A stretch of DNA of 18,018 nt from JBBRSC01 sp038245795 (GCA_038245795.1 JBBRSC010000041.1:1-18018); one strand, 5' to 3'; counted from the stretch's first letter, positions 5,594-13,682 are shown. A program made the numbers and translations. The notes: generated by a model from the sequence alone, not told the origin.

Positions 5594-6718
5594 ATGCACA
5601 ACGAACTCTGTGAACGGCTCGGTATCGAGTTTCCAATCTTCGCATTCACCCACTGCCGAGACGTTGTCGCCGCCGTCACGAACGCCGGCGGCATGGGTGT
5701 CCTCGGTGCGGTGGGCTTCACCCCCGAGCAGCTCGCCATCGAACTCGACTGGATCGACGAACACGTCGGGGGCAAGTCCTACGGCGTCGACATCGTGATC
5801 CCCATGAAGTACGAGGGCATGGGGGAGCTCGACCCCGAAAAGCTCGAGGACGAACTGCGCACCATGATCCCCGATGGGCATCGCACCTTCGTCAAGAAAC
5901 TGCTGAGCGACCATGGCGTGCCGGAACTCCCCGACGACGTCCACGCACCCGAGCTCATCGGGTGGACCGAAGCCACTGCTGGTCCGCTCATCGAGATCGC
6001 GTTGACGCACCCCAATGTGAAGCTCATCGCCAACGCGCTGGGAACACCGCCGCCCGAGATCGTTACCGAGATCCAGTCGACGGGCCGCTTGGTGGCGGCA
6101 CTCTGCGGATCAGTCAAGCAGGCGCTGTCGCACAAGGAAGCTGGCCTTGATTTCGTGATCGCCCAAGGTTCCGAGGGCGGCGGACACACCGGTGACGTCG
6201 GATCGATCGTGTTATGGCCCGAGGTCATCGACGCCATTTCGCCGATGCCGATGCTGGCCGCCGGTGGGATCGGTTCCGGTCGTCAGATGGCGGCCGCCAT
6301 GGCCATGGGGGCCGCGGGAGCGTGGACCGGCTCACTGTGGCTCACGGTCGAAGAGGCCGAGACGCCGCCGGCCCAGATGGAGCAGTACCTCGCGGCCACG
6401 AGCCGTGACACCGTCAGGTCGCGGAGCTTCACGGGCAAACCGTGTCGCATGCTCCGCAACGACTGGACCGACGCCTGGGAGAGCCCCGACAATCCCAAGC
6501 CCCTGGGCATGCCGCTGCAATTCATGATCACGGGCGAAGCCGTCGCCCGCGGCCATCGATATGCGGAGCAAGCGCGTGATGTGCAGTTCAACCCGGTCGG
6601 CCAGGTGGTCGGATCCTTCAAGAAGGTCCGCCGCGCCGGCGATGTCGTGCTCGACATGGTCAATGAATACATCGACTCGGTCGAGCGTATGAACCGAGGA
6701 TTGAACGTCGACGCCTGA
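5594..6718 (+). CDS. Nitronate monooxygenase-family FMN-dependent oxidoreductase
   Basis: A 374-aa TIM-barrel flavoprotein of the nitronate monooxygenase (formerly 2-nitropropane dioxygenase) family. The start is the ATG at 5594 (MHNELCERLG); a TTG six codons earlier is in frame but lies upstream of the -10 box. Family marks are the N-terminal VTNAGGMGVLGA (28-39), QGSEGGGHTGD (191-201, with His198 in the active-site region) and the FMN-phosphate segment AAGGIGSGRQ (222-231) followed by GAAGAWTGSLWL (239-250). Actinobacteria have many members beyond true nitronate oxidation; one, IpdC, acts in steroid ring catabolism. The KstR-like palindrome upstream hints at a lipid or steroid role, but no other steroid gene is in the window, so the substrate is unknown. 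Confidence 0.88.
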   Translation: MHNELCERLGIEFPIFAFTHCRDVVAAVTNAGGMGVLGAVGFTPEQLAIELDWIDEHVGGKSYGVDIVIPMKYEGMGELDPEKLEDELRTMIPDGHRTFVKKLLSDHGVPELPDDVHAPELIGWTEATAGPLIEIALTHPNVKLIANALGTPPPEIVTEIQSTGRLVAALCGSVKQALSHKEAGLDFVIAQGSEGGGHTGDVGSIVLWPEVIDAISPMPMLAAGGIGSGRQMAAAMAMGAAGAWTGSLWLTVEEAETPPAQMEQYLAATSRDTVRSRSFTGKPCRMLRNDWTDAWESPDNPKPLGMPLQFMITGEAVARGHRYAEQARDVQFNPVGQVVGSFKKVRRAGDVVLDMVNEYIDSVERMNRGLNVDA

Positions 6719-6730
6719 GGAACAGCGGTT

Positions 6731-6765
6731 CGAGAGATTCCTTTGAGTTCTGGTGGGATCTCTCG
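6731..6765. promoter_or_regulatory. Inverted repeat spanning the SDR promoter
   Basis: CGAGAGATTCC (6731-6741) pairs with GGGATCTCTCG (6755-6765), an 11-bp stem if one T-G pair is allowed, with a 13-nt loop. It could be the terminator of the upstream gene, but no T-tract follows. Because a good -35 (6743-6748) sits in the loop and the -10 (6766-6771) abuts the right arm, an operator for the SDR gene is the better reading. Confidence 0.55.
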
Positions 6766-6771
6766 TACCCT
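6743..6771 (+). promoter_or_regulatory. Promoter of the SDR-fold gene
   Basis: TTGAGT (6743-6748), a 17-nt spacer and TACCCT (6766-6771) form the best sigma-70-like promoter in the window. It predicts a leader of about 80 nt before the ATG at 6859. The leader holds a GCGAT/ATCGC hairpin (6822-6837) and then a Shine-Dalgarno GGAGG (6846-6850), so this gene is not leaderless, unlike its neighbours. Confidence 0.6.
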
Positions 6772-6858
6772 GACTCAACAAGATGGACTTCGCGGCGGTG
6801 AAGTCTGAGCAGAGCGTGGCGGCGATCTCACCATCGCTGTGCCATGGAGGCGGAACTC

Positions 6859-7746
6859 ATGACGGCAGAGGTAGGGACAGGCGAACACGGTGTTCCCTTC
6901 GCGACGATCGGGACCAACCGCGTGCTGATGTCGGATCGCCCGATGGACATACTCTCCGAACCCGTTCCCGACGATCAGGTCATCGAAGCCGAGATCGATC
7001 TCCGCGATGATTCCCATTTTGCCCCCGAGCCCCATGGTCCGCTGGACCCGTTCGACACCCTGGCCGGCAAGGTCGCAGTGGTCACGGGCGCCCACGATCG
7101 CGTTGGACGAGCAGTGGCGTTGGCATTGGTGGCGGCGGGTGCGCGTGTGTGCGTGATCGGTCGCGACCAGGATCGACTCCGCGAGATCGCCGAAGTGGCC
7201 GGACCGCTGGCGTCGATCGTGTACCTGCAGTGTGATCTGGGCTCCGCCACCGATGTGGCAAGTGCCGCGGACTTCGTGACACGGGTCGATCGGCCTGTCG
7301 ACGTGCTGGTCCATTGCGCCGACGTCCACGTGCGGCACGGTGTGTCGAAAGGACCCATCGAAGACCTCGACGAGCAATACCTCGTCAACCTTCGTGGTCC
7401 CTATCTGCTGACCCAGGCGCTCGTCGATCGCATCCGCAGCGGCCCCGGCCATGTGGTGTTCGTGAACCCGGTCGACGACGTGAGCTTCTCGTCGAATGAC
7501 ACCCAGTACGCCATGACCCGCTACGGCGTGAAGGCGCTCGCCCAGGGCGTGCGCGAGGAATTGTCCGGTGCCGGAGTGCGCGTCACCACGGTCCATGTCG
7601 GAGGGCTGATCGCCGAGTCGACCGACGTCCCGGCGTTGCATCCTGACGACGTGGCCGATTGCGTGCTCGGTGCGGTCGAGATGCCCACGCACCTCGAGAT
7701 CACCGACCTCCATGTGCGGGCCCGGGCAGCACAACCCGCTCGTTGA
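6859..7746 (+). CDS. SDR-fold protein with degenerate catalytic residues
   Basis: A 295-aa short-chain dehydrogenase/reductase-fold protein with an unusual N-terminal extension of about 65 residues before the Rossmann fold. The ATG at 6859 is chosen because GGAGG lies 8 nt upstream; an ATG five codons earlier contains that very sequence. The fold is clear (KVAVVTGAHDRVGRA, VCVIGR, DVLVHCAD, VNLRGPYLLT, YAMTRYGVKAL), but key positions differ from classical SDRs: the first Gly of GxG in the TGxxxGxG motif is Arg, NAG is CAD (152-155), the catalytic Ser 13 residues before the Tyr is Pro, and YxxxK is Tyr217...Arg221. Asn177 of the tetrad is kept. It may bind a nucleotide without normal catalysis, or use altered chemistry. 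Substrate unknown. It lies 24 nt upstream of the DUF3499 gene. Confidence 0.83.
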   Translation: MTAEVGTGEHGVPFATIGTNRVLMSDRPMDILSEPVPDDQVIEAEIDLRDDSHFAPEPHGPLDPFDTLAGKVAVVTGAHDRVGRAVALALVAAGARVCVIGRDQDRLREIAEVAGPLASIVYLQCDLGSATDVASAADFVTRVDRPVDVLVHCADVHVRHGVSKGPIEDLDEQYLVNLRGPYLLTQALVDRIRSGPGHVVFVNPVDDVSFSSNDTQYAMTRYGVKALAQGVREELSGAGVRVTTVHVGGLIAESTDVPALHPDDVADCVLGAVEMPTHLEITDLHVRARAAQPAR

Positions 7747-7758
7747 CCGGCCCACCGG

Positions 7759-7764
7759 TAACCT
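7759..7764 (+). promoter_or_regulatory. Candidate -10 box of the DUF3499 gene
   Basis: TAACCT (TANNNT) in the 24-nt gap after the SDR stop ends 6 nt before the ATG at 7771. No matching -35 is evident. It may give a separate leaderless transcript in addition to read-through from the SDR gene. Confidence 0.35.
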
Positions 7765-7770
7765 GAGCTG

Positions 7771-8295
7771 ATGGGGTGGTCGTGTCGTCGTCCGGGTTGT
7801 AGCCAACCCGCAGCGTTTTCGATCACGTACGACGCCGTGACCTGTCAGGTCTGGATCAGCGCCTTGTCCGTCGATGACCGCGGTCAGCTCCTCTGTGAAC
7901 TTCATCGGCAACGACTCAGCCCACCACGCGGGTGGGTGGTCATCGATCGAGCGGTGGAGCCGCAAGTGGTCCAGTCGCACCCGCCGGGTTTCGCTGAGAC
8001 CGAACCGCCCGAGCGGGCCTGGGGTCAGCTACTCGTTGACGAGCCAGTCTTCACCACCGATCCACGCGCGACGCTGGTCGTGCCGGAACGCGAGGTGGAG
8101 GTGTCAGATGTCGCGGACGAGCGTGATCACGCCGACGAGCGCGACGATTCAGAGGACGACGACGGCGACGATCACGTGCTCGGTTCGCTGTTGGCGCCGA
8201 AGGGTGGCTTGCTCGGACGGGCGTTCCGGGCGACCGGTCATCAACGGTCAGTGTTGACCGAGGGCATGGCGTCGACGACCGAACCTGACTCGTAG
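7771..8295 (+). CDS. DUF3499 family protein (putative zinc-ribbon-like)
   Basis: A 174-aa protein of the actinobacterial DUF3499 family, whose function is not known to me. The N-terminal domain (1-57) carries the family pattern: Cys5-x4-Cys10 (SCRRPGCSQPA), then Cys42-x2-His45 (LCELHRQRL) and the block SPPRGWVVID. The Cys/His spacing suggests a metal-binding knuckle; this is inference. A variable middle follows, then a strongly acidic stretch (about 110-134, rich in Asp and Glu) and a C-terminal segment LLAPKGGLLGRAFR that looks conserved-like in character. Family members are typically cytosolic and this one has no signal or membrane segment. Its 3' end overlaps the convergent MFS gene by 55 bp. 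Confidence 0.82.
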   Translation: MGWSCRRPGCSQPAAFSITYDAVTCQVWISALSVDDRGQLLCELHRQRLSPPRGWVVIDRAVEPQVVQSHPPGFAETEPPERAWGQLLVDEPVFTTDPRATLVVPEREVEVSDVADERDHADERDDSEDDDGDDHVLGSLLAPKGGLLGRAFRATGHQRSVLTEGMASTTEPDS

Positions 8296-9479
8296 ACCGC
8301 CGATCGAGGCCGTACCGATCCGCGGGCTCCCAGGACCATCGCAAGGATTCCGACCACGGACATCACGCCGACCGTGACACTGAACGCCCAGATCGCCCCA
8401 CCCTGCGCGTAGATCGATGCCACGCTGATGGCGGCGATCCCCGCGCCACCGATGCCTGCTGCCCCACTGAGGCCCTGCCCGGTCCCGATCTCGTGCGGCT
8501 CGCACGCCTCAGCCATGGCGGCTTGCGCGGCGGGAGCGGCGATGGCGACGACCAGTGCTTCCACGACGCTGACAGCGAGGAGTATGGCGGGACGATCGAA
8601 CAACCCGAAGGCGAACGTGATGGGGAGAAGGCACACGAGGCCCCAGCCGGCGGCGGTCACGGGCCCCACGCGATCAATCAGTTTGGTCCCGAAAAGTGCG
8701 ACCGCCACGTACGGCAAGCCGTAGACCGTGTACGTCAACCCGATGAACAGGGCTGTGGCCCCAAGGTCGGTGAGGTACCTGGCCCACAACACGTCGTAGA
8801 CGCCGACTGGAAGAAACAACGCCACGTAGAGCAGCGCGGCGCGCTGCACTGCCGGTCGTCTGGCCACGGTCCTCACCGTTGCCGGCGGTCGCTCGTCGTC
8901 CGCTGCGCGAATTGTGAGGCGACTCAGGTCGATCCTGGCGAGCGGATACATCAGCAGGATGCAGACTGCGCTCAGTATCCAGAACGGGGCATCGAGGCCG
9001 ATCCAGCTCGCAAGGCCCGCACCAAGAACTGGCCCGATCACCACACCGGCGAGCTCTCCTGCCGACAGCCGACCAAGGTTCAAGCCCACCTGTTCGGGGT
9101 CTTCGGCAGCGGCGAGGGCGCGGGCCGGGGGACCGAACGATGCGTAGCCGAGACCGCAGATGAACCGGGCCAATACGAACTGCCAGAACACCGTGGACAT
9201 TGCCACTCCCGCCAACCCCACCGCGGTGACAGCCGCCGCCCCGACGAGGAGCTCACGCGCATATCCGCGATCGACAAATCGGGCCAGGGCGAGTTGGGCA
9301 AACAACCCTGCGACGAATGATGCCGCTGACATCACGCCGAGCTCGGCAGTGCTCAAGCCGTGAGCTTCCTGGAGTTGGGGCAGCAACGGAAAGATCACCG
9401 AGATGGCGGCCAGCAGGACGAAATTGGCGCACGAGATGATGAGACTTCGACTCGAACGCATGCTTCCAGTGTGACCCAC
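8241..9479 (-). CDS. Major facilitator superfamily transporter
   Basis: A 412-aa secondary transporter with about 12 predicted membrane helices in two halves, joined by a hydrophilic loop around residues 190-210. The N-terminal half has the MFS pattern (VLLAAISVIFPLLPQL in helix 1; ALARFVDRGYARELL in the loop 2-3 motif A region; FICGLGYASFGPPARAL in helix 4). Helix 5 (LAGVVIGPVLGAGL) resembles motif C of drug:H+ antiporters, so an efflux role is favoured; the substrate cannot be named. The frame begins at GTG 9479; an ATG at 9461 (MRSSRSLIIS) is an equally likely start. It is 53 nt downstream of ctpE on the same strand and may be co-transcribed. Its 3' end overlaps the DUF3499 gene. Confidence 0.88.
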   Translation of the reverse strand: MGHTGSMRSSRSLIISCANFVLLAAISVIFPLLPQLQEAHGLSTAELGVMSAASFVAGLFAQLALARFVDRGYARELLVGAAAVTAVGLAGVAMSTVFWQFVLARFICGLGYASFGPPARALAAAEDPEQVGLNLGRLSAGELAGVVIGPVLGAGLASWIGLDAPFWILSAVCILLMYPLARIDLSRLTIRAADDERPPATVRTVARRPAVQRAALLYVALFLPVGVYDVLWARYLTDLGATALFIGLTYTVYGLPYVAVALFGTKLIDRVGPVTAAGWGLVCLLPITFAFGLFDRPAILLAVSVVEALVVAIAAPAAQAAMAEACEPHEIGTGQGLSGAAGIGGAGIAAISVASIYAQGGAIWAFSVTVGVMSVVGILAMVLGARGSVRPRSAVYESGSVVDAMPSVNTDR

Positions 9480-9532
9480 CCATCACCGGTCGGCGGGACT
9501 CGTCACTTTCCGAGGTCCTCCGCTGGGAAATC

Positions 9533-11896
9533 TCAGGCGGGGCCCATGAACCGGCGGAGCGCGAATTCGGCCAGCACCAAGAGCCAGGCGGAACCCGCCA
9601 CGAGTCCCGCAGCGATCCAGAGACCCTGCGACGGAGGCAGATCCAGCTCAAAGTATCGGCGGCCGGGAGCCGTCACGATGGCCGCCAGGACCAGTCCACA
9701 CATGGCTGCCACCAGTCCGGCCTTCCAGACGACGAACGGCCGCGAGGTCCGGATCAGTACCAACATTCCGACGCCGGTCAGGACGAGCGTGGCCATGGTC
9801 TGATCCTGCTGCTCCGACAGCGTCGGCGCTCCGCGTGCCCACAGAAACGCCGTAAGGGTGGCGGCGGCCGCCACCAGTCCTGACGGGATCGACACCCGAG
9901 CGACTTTCCGGAAGAAGTCCCCCTGAACGAGGTCGCTGTTGGGCGCAAGGGCCAAGAAAAATGACGGAAGCCCGATGGTGAGCGTGCCGACCAGGGTGAG
10001 ATGTCGGGGAAGGAATGGATACGTGACACCGCTAATCGCCACGAAGATGGCAATGAGAATGGCGTACGTGGTCTTGGTCAGGAACAGCGCAGCGACCCGC
10101 TGAAGGTTGTTGATGACTCTCCGGCCCTCTTCGACGACCATCGGAAGTCCACTGAAGTTCGAGTCCAGGAGGACGAGTTGGGCGACGGCGCGGGTGGCCT
10201 CGGAACCGGACGCCATCGCGATCCCCACGTCAGCATCCTTGAGCGCCAAGACGTCGTTCACGCCGTCGCCCGTCATGGCAACGGTGTGACCTCGGGATTG
10301 CAATGCTTTCACCATCGCGCGCTTCTGGTGGGGCGAGACCCGACCGAAGACGGTGGTGGCTTCGACCACGTTGGCGAGCGACTCCGGGTCGTCGGGGAGG
10401 GTTCGGGCATCGATGACGTTGTCGGCATCCGCAAGGCCGGCGCGAGCGGCGACCGCCGACACGGTCACCGGGTTGTCCCCCGAGATCACCTTCAGCGTGA
10501 CCCCCTGCTCAGCGAAATACGCCAACGTCTCCGCGGCGTCGGAGCGGATCGAATCCTCCATCATGACCAACGCAGCAGCGGTGCACTTCGCTGGGAGTTC
10601 TTCGCTGCCACTCTCGACGCCAGCATCGGAATGGGCGAGCACCAGCACCCGCTGCCCCGCAGCCGCCGCCTCGTTGACGTCGGGCAACACCTGGTCGAGT
10701 GATGATCCGGACAACACCATTTCGGGTGCGCCGAAGACCCACGAGCCGTGATCACCGAAAGAGCTCGCCGACCACTTCCGCGTGGAGCTGAAGGGGATCG
10801 AGCCGGAGAGATCCCATCCCTCTGGCGCGGTAGCCAGCGATGCCTGCAGCGCAGCTTGGGTCGCATTGGGGTGAGCGTCGGTCCACGCGAGTGCCGCCAG
10901 GGCCGAACGACTGGTGGCTTCGTCGGGACCACCCGGGAGATCGCGTATCTCCGCAACCGTCATCGTGCCCTCGGTGATCGTGCCCGTCTTGTCGAGGCAG
11001 ATCACATCGACTCTCGCCAGAATCTCGATGGCCGGAAGTTCCTGGACCAAGGTTCGGCGGCGCGCCAGCCGCACAACACCCACGGCAAAGGCCACCGTCG
11101 TCAACAGGATGAGACCCTCGGGCACCATGGCCACGACACCGCCGGTTGCCTTCACCAACGCATCGCGTATGCCGTTGTGGTCAGTTCGTAACGAACTCCA
11201 GATCAGCAGCCCACCGACGGGAATCAGTGCCCAACTCACCCACGTCACGATCTTGTCGATGGCCTTGCGCAGCTCGCTGGTGGCGAGCGTGAACCGTCGG
11301 GCCTCTTCGGCCAGCTTCGAGGCGTATGCATCGGCGCCAACCTTGTCGACCTGTCCCCGTCCGTTGCCGGCGACCACGAAGCTTCCCGACATGAGCGTGT
11401 AGCCGGGTGCCTTGACGACGGCGTCGCTTTCACCCGTCAGGAGCGACTCGTTGACCTCGAGGCCATCGGCGATCATCACAATGCCATCCGCGACGACCTG
11501 CAGGCCCGTGCGGAGTTCGACGATGTCATCGAGGACGATGTCATCGACATCGAGATCGTGCACCTCGCCATTGCGAACGACGAGTGCCCGTGGCGCAGAG
11601 AGTACGGCGAGCTGATCCAGGGTCCGCTTTGCCCGGATCTCCTGGATGATCCCGATCACCGCGTTGCCGATGACCACCCCCCCGAAGAGAGCGTCCTTGT
11701 AGGCCCCGCACGCCAGGACGATGGCGAGCAGCACACTCATCAACAGGTTGAATCGCGTGAAGACGTTGGCCCGGACGATTTGGCTCAGCGTGCGGGAAGG
11801 CACTGCCGGCACGGCGTTCACCAAACCGTTCGCCACCCGCTCGGCAACCTCGTCGTCGTTCAGTCCGAGAGCAGGATCCACAGTGGCGATGGGCAC
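9533..11896 (-). CDS. ctpE: CtpE-type cation-transporting P-type ATPase
   Basis: A 787-aa P-type ATPase very similar along its length to mycobacterial CtpE, which has been reported to mediate Ca2+ uptake. Motifs: actuator TGES (154-157); TM4 MVPEGL (259-262), the calcium/magnesium-type sequence instead of the CPC of heavy-metal pumps; phosphorylation site DKTGT with Asp302; nucleotide-domain KWSASSFGDHGSWVFGAPE; hinge TGDGVND (542-548). About 10 membrane helices are expected, and no N-terminal metal-binding domain is present. The frame extends two codons to a GTG at 11902, but a TACGAT box ends 6 nt before the GTG at 11896, favouring the latter as a leaderless start. Downstream at 53 nt is an MFS gene. 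The Ca2+ assignment rests on the family. Confidence 0.93.
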   Translation of the reverse strand: MPIATVDPALGLNDDEVAERVANGLVNAVPAVPSRTLSQIVRANVFTRFNLLMSVLLAIVLACGAYKDALFGGVVIGNAVIGIIQEIRAKRTLDQLAVLSAPRALVVRNGEVHDLDVDDIVLDDIVELRTGLQVVADGIVMIADGLEVNESLLTGESDAVVKAPGYTLMSGSFVVAGNGRGQVDKVGADAYASKLAEEARRFTLATSELRKAIDKIVTWVSWALIPVGGLLIWSSLRTDHNGIRDALVKATGGVVAMVPEGLILLTTVAFAVGVVRLARRRTLVQELPAIEILARVDVICLDKTGTITEGTMTVAEIRDLPGGPDEATSRSALAALAWTDAHPNATQAALQASLATAPEGWDLSGSIPFSSTRKWSASSFGDHGSWVFGAPEMVLSGSSLDQVLPDVNEAAAAGQRVLVLAHSDAGVESGSEELPAKCTAAALVMMEDSIRSDAAETLAYFAEQGVTLKVISGDNPVTVSAVAARAGLADADNVIDARTLPDDPESLANVVEATTVFGRVSPHQKRAMVKALQSRGHTVAMTGDGVNDVLALKDADVGIAMASGSEATRAVAQLVLLDSNFSGLPMVVEEGRRVINNLQRVAALFLTKTTYAILIAIFVAISGVTYPFLPRHLTLVGTLTIGLPSFFLALAPNSDLVQGDFFRKVARVSIPSGLVAAAATLTAFLWARGAPTLSEQQDQTMATLVLTGVGMLVLIRTSRPFVVWKAGLVAAMCGLVLAAIVTAPGRRYFELDLPPSQGLWIAAGLVAGSAWLLVLAEFALRRFMGPA

Positions 11897-11902
11897 GGCC
11901 AC

Positions 11903-11908
11903 ATCGTA
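11903..11908 (-). promoter_or_regulatory. Candidate -10 box of ctpE
   Basis: TACGAT on the minus strand lies 6 nt before the GTG at 11896 and directly against the GTG at 11902. It makes the former the likelier start if transcription is leaderless. The -35 region is weak (CTGAGT at about 16 nt). Confidence 0.4.
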
Positions 11909-11980
11909 CGGGCCGAAGTCGTCGACTCAGGGAAACCGCTCTACGTGCCGATGCTCCGTCGTTCCGTGAGATACGGCCGC

Positions 11981-11986
11981 TATCGT
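11981..11986 (+). promoter_or_regulatory. Candidate -10 box of the Dpp operon
   Basis: TATCGT ends 7 nt before a GTG at 11994 that is in frame with the lipoprotein gene. Transcription would begin near that GTG. Further down, a small CCGGC-CGA-GCCGG hairpin (12002-12014) and GAGG (12037-12040) precede the ATG at 12048. Nothing else is seen in the 151-nt spacer from ctpE. Confidence 0.4.
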
Positions 11987-12047
11987 CGCTCAAGTGTGGT
12001 TCCGGCCGAGCCGGGGTTCCATCATCGCCCAACTTCCGAGGTTATTC

Positions 12048-13673
12048 ATGCGTAGGACCCGTCCGCTGATCGTTGTCTCCCTGGCAGCAGTGGTGCTCGC
12101 CGCCAGCTGCGGAACTGACACCGGCACCACCGCTACCAGCCCCACCACGCCTGACAAAGACAAGGTGGCGACCGGCCAAGGCCAAGCCGGCGCCAAGCCT
12201 GCCCCGGCATCGGTGACCATCATCGTGCCGAAGGACACCGACACATTCGATCCCCATACGTCGCTCGGCGAGGACGGCGCTCAGCAGCTTCTGCCGTTCC
12301 TCTACGACCCGATGGTCCGCCGCGACCTCGAGGGCAAGATCTTGCCCGGCATCGCCACGAAGTGGGAGACCACTACGACGTCGGGCGTGTTCACCATCCG
12401 TGATGGCATGACGTGCGCCGATGGCGCTCCACTCGATGCGGCCGCTGTGGCGAAATCGTTTGAGCACTTCTCGACCAATAAGGCCGCGAAGGGCCGTACC
12501 CGGGTGTTCGGGGTAGCGGGCGCTGAGAGCATCGTCGCCGATCCCGCCGCCAAGACCGTCACCATCAAGCTCAAGAGCCCGAACAACGACATGCTGACCG
12601 GGCTCGCCAATTCGGGCTTCGTCATCTGCCCCGGTGGCGTCGACAATCCCGACATCATGAAGACGACGGGGGCGGGTTCCGGCCCGTACACCCTCGTTGA
12701 GTCCAAGCGCGGCGAGAAGTACGTGATGAATCTGCGGACGGACTACGTGGCGCTCCCCGAGGGCACCACGCTCGCTGACATGCCCAAGACCGTCACGCTC
12801 CAAGTTGTGACCGAGGACGCAACTGCCGCTGACCTCGTCGAGAAGAACGCCGGTTTCGTGGCAGGGCTGCAGTCGACCGACGTCACTCGGCTGAAGGCCA
12901 ACGCAGCGCTGACCTTGGTCGAGGGCCAGGCCTACGGAACCAACGCCGTGGTGTTCGCGCAGGGTCCCGGCGCCAAGATGGGCGACGTGAAGCTCCGCCA
13001 GGGCATTGCGATGTTGATCGATTCCCAGCAGGGCGCAGCGGCCGAGACGCAGAATCTCGGCATCCCTCGCCGCACACTCTTCACGCCGAACATCGACTGT
13101 TACAACGCGGACGCCGAGGGATACGCCCCCAAGTACGACCCCGCCGCTGGAGCCACCTTCCTCGACGAGGCGGGGTACAAGAAGGGCGCCGACGGTTTCC
13201 GAACCAAGCCCGACGGTTCGGCCCTACTCATCAACGTCGTCGGCGACAACACCCAGTACAAGGCACCGGACTATCTGGCGAAGGCGCTGACCGATGGCGG
13301 ATTCAACGTGAAGCTGGCCGTCGGCACCCGCTCCGAATCCATTGTGGCGTTGCTCGCCGGAAACTTCGACGTGGGCTCGTTCCCCTTCACGTCGTCGACG
13401 CCGCTGCCCGCGCTCTGGCTCAACCAGATCGGGACTGGCAACGGTGACAACTACACGGGTGTCAGCAACCCGGAGTTCGATGCTGCCGCCAATACCGCGC
13501 TGGCGGCCGAAGGTGAAGCGCGCTGCGTGGCGTGGAAGGAAGCAGAACGGGCCGTGCTCGAACAGGTCAACGTTCTGCCCCTCGATCAGCCGATCAAGTA
13601 CTGGTTCGGCAACGGCGTGACCTTCAACGCTCGCTTCTACAAGATCGATCCCTTCTCGATCCGCGGGAAATGA
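12048..13673 (+). CDS. Peptide/nickel-type ABC transporter substrate-binding lipoprotein (SBP family 5)
   Basis: A 541-aa extracytoplasmic solute-binding lipoprotein of the DppA/OppA family that would deliver peptides or similar ligands to the importer encoded downstream. The ATG at 12048 follows GAGG by 7 nt and gives a classic signal: basic MRRTRP, a hydrophobic core and lipobox LAASC with Cys21. The upstream in-frame GTG at 11994 would add 18 residues. After a Thr/Pro-rich tether (22-60) comes the family-5 fold: DTDTFDPHTS, then the region around LLPFLYDPMVRRD, GIATKWE and FTIRDGMTCADGAPLDAAAVAKSFEHF, and later FDVGSFPFTSSTPLP. Binding-site residues cannot be read with confidence, so the ligand is unknown. 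It is first in a five-gene operon and the next gene starts 9 nt after its stop. Confidence 0.93.
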   Translation: MRRTRPLIVVSLAAVVLAASCGTDTGTTATSPTTPDKDKVATGQGQAGAKPAPASVTIIVPKDTDTFDPHTSLGEDGAQQLLPFLYDPMVRRDLEGKILPGIATKWETTTTSGVFTIRDGMTCADGAPLDAAAVAKSFEHFSTNKAAKGRTRVFGVAGAESIVADPAAKTVTIKLKSPNNDMLTGLANSGFVICPGGVDNPDIMKTTGAGSGPYTLVESKRGEKYVMNLRTDYVALPEGTTLADMPKTVTLQVVTEDATAADLVEKNAGFVAGLQSTDVTRLKANAALTLVEGQAYGTNAVVFAQGPGAKMGDVKLRQGIAMLIDSQQGAAAETQNLGIPRRTLFTPNIDCYNADAEGYAPKYDPAAGATFLDEAGYKKGADGFRTKPDGSALLINVVGDNTQYKAPDYLAKALTDGGFNVKLAVGTRSESIVALLAGNFDVGSFPFTSSTPLPALWLNQIGTGNGDNYTGVSNPEFDAAANTALAAEGEARCVAWKEAERAVLEQVNVLPLDQPIKYWFGNGVTFNARFYKIDPFSIRGK

Positions 13674-13682
13674 CTGTTCCTG

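Noticed and set aside
6731..6765. Classic intrinsic terminator of the flavin oxidoreductase gene
   Set aside because: The stem is good but no T-tract follows; the sequence after it is the -10 box TACCCT, so a regulatory reading was preferred.
6775..7980. Minus-strand frame of 401 codons
   Set aside because: It is antisense to the SDR and DUF3499 genes and shows shadow-like His/Arg/Asp-rich composition with no recognisable domain.
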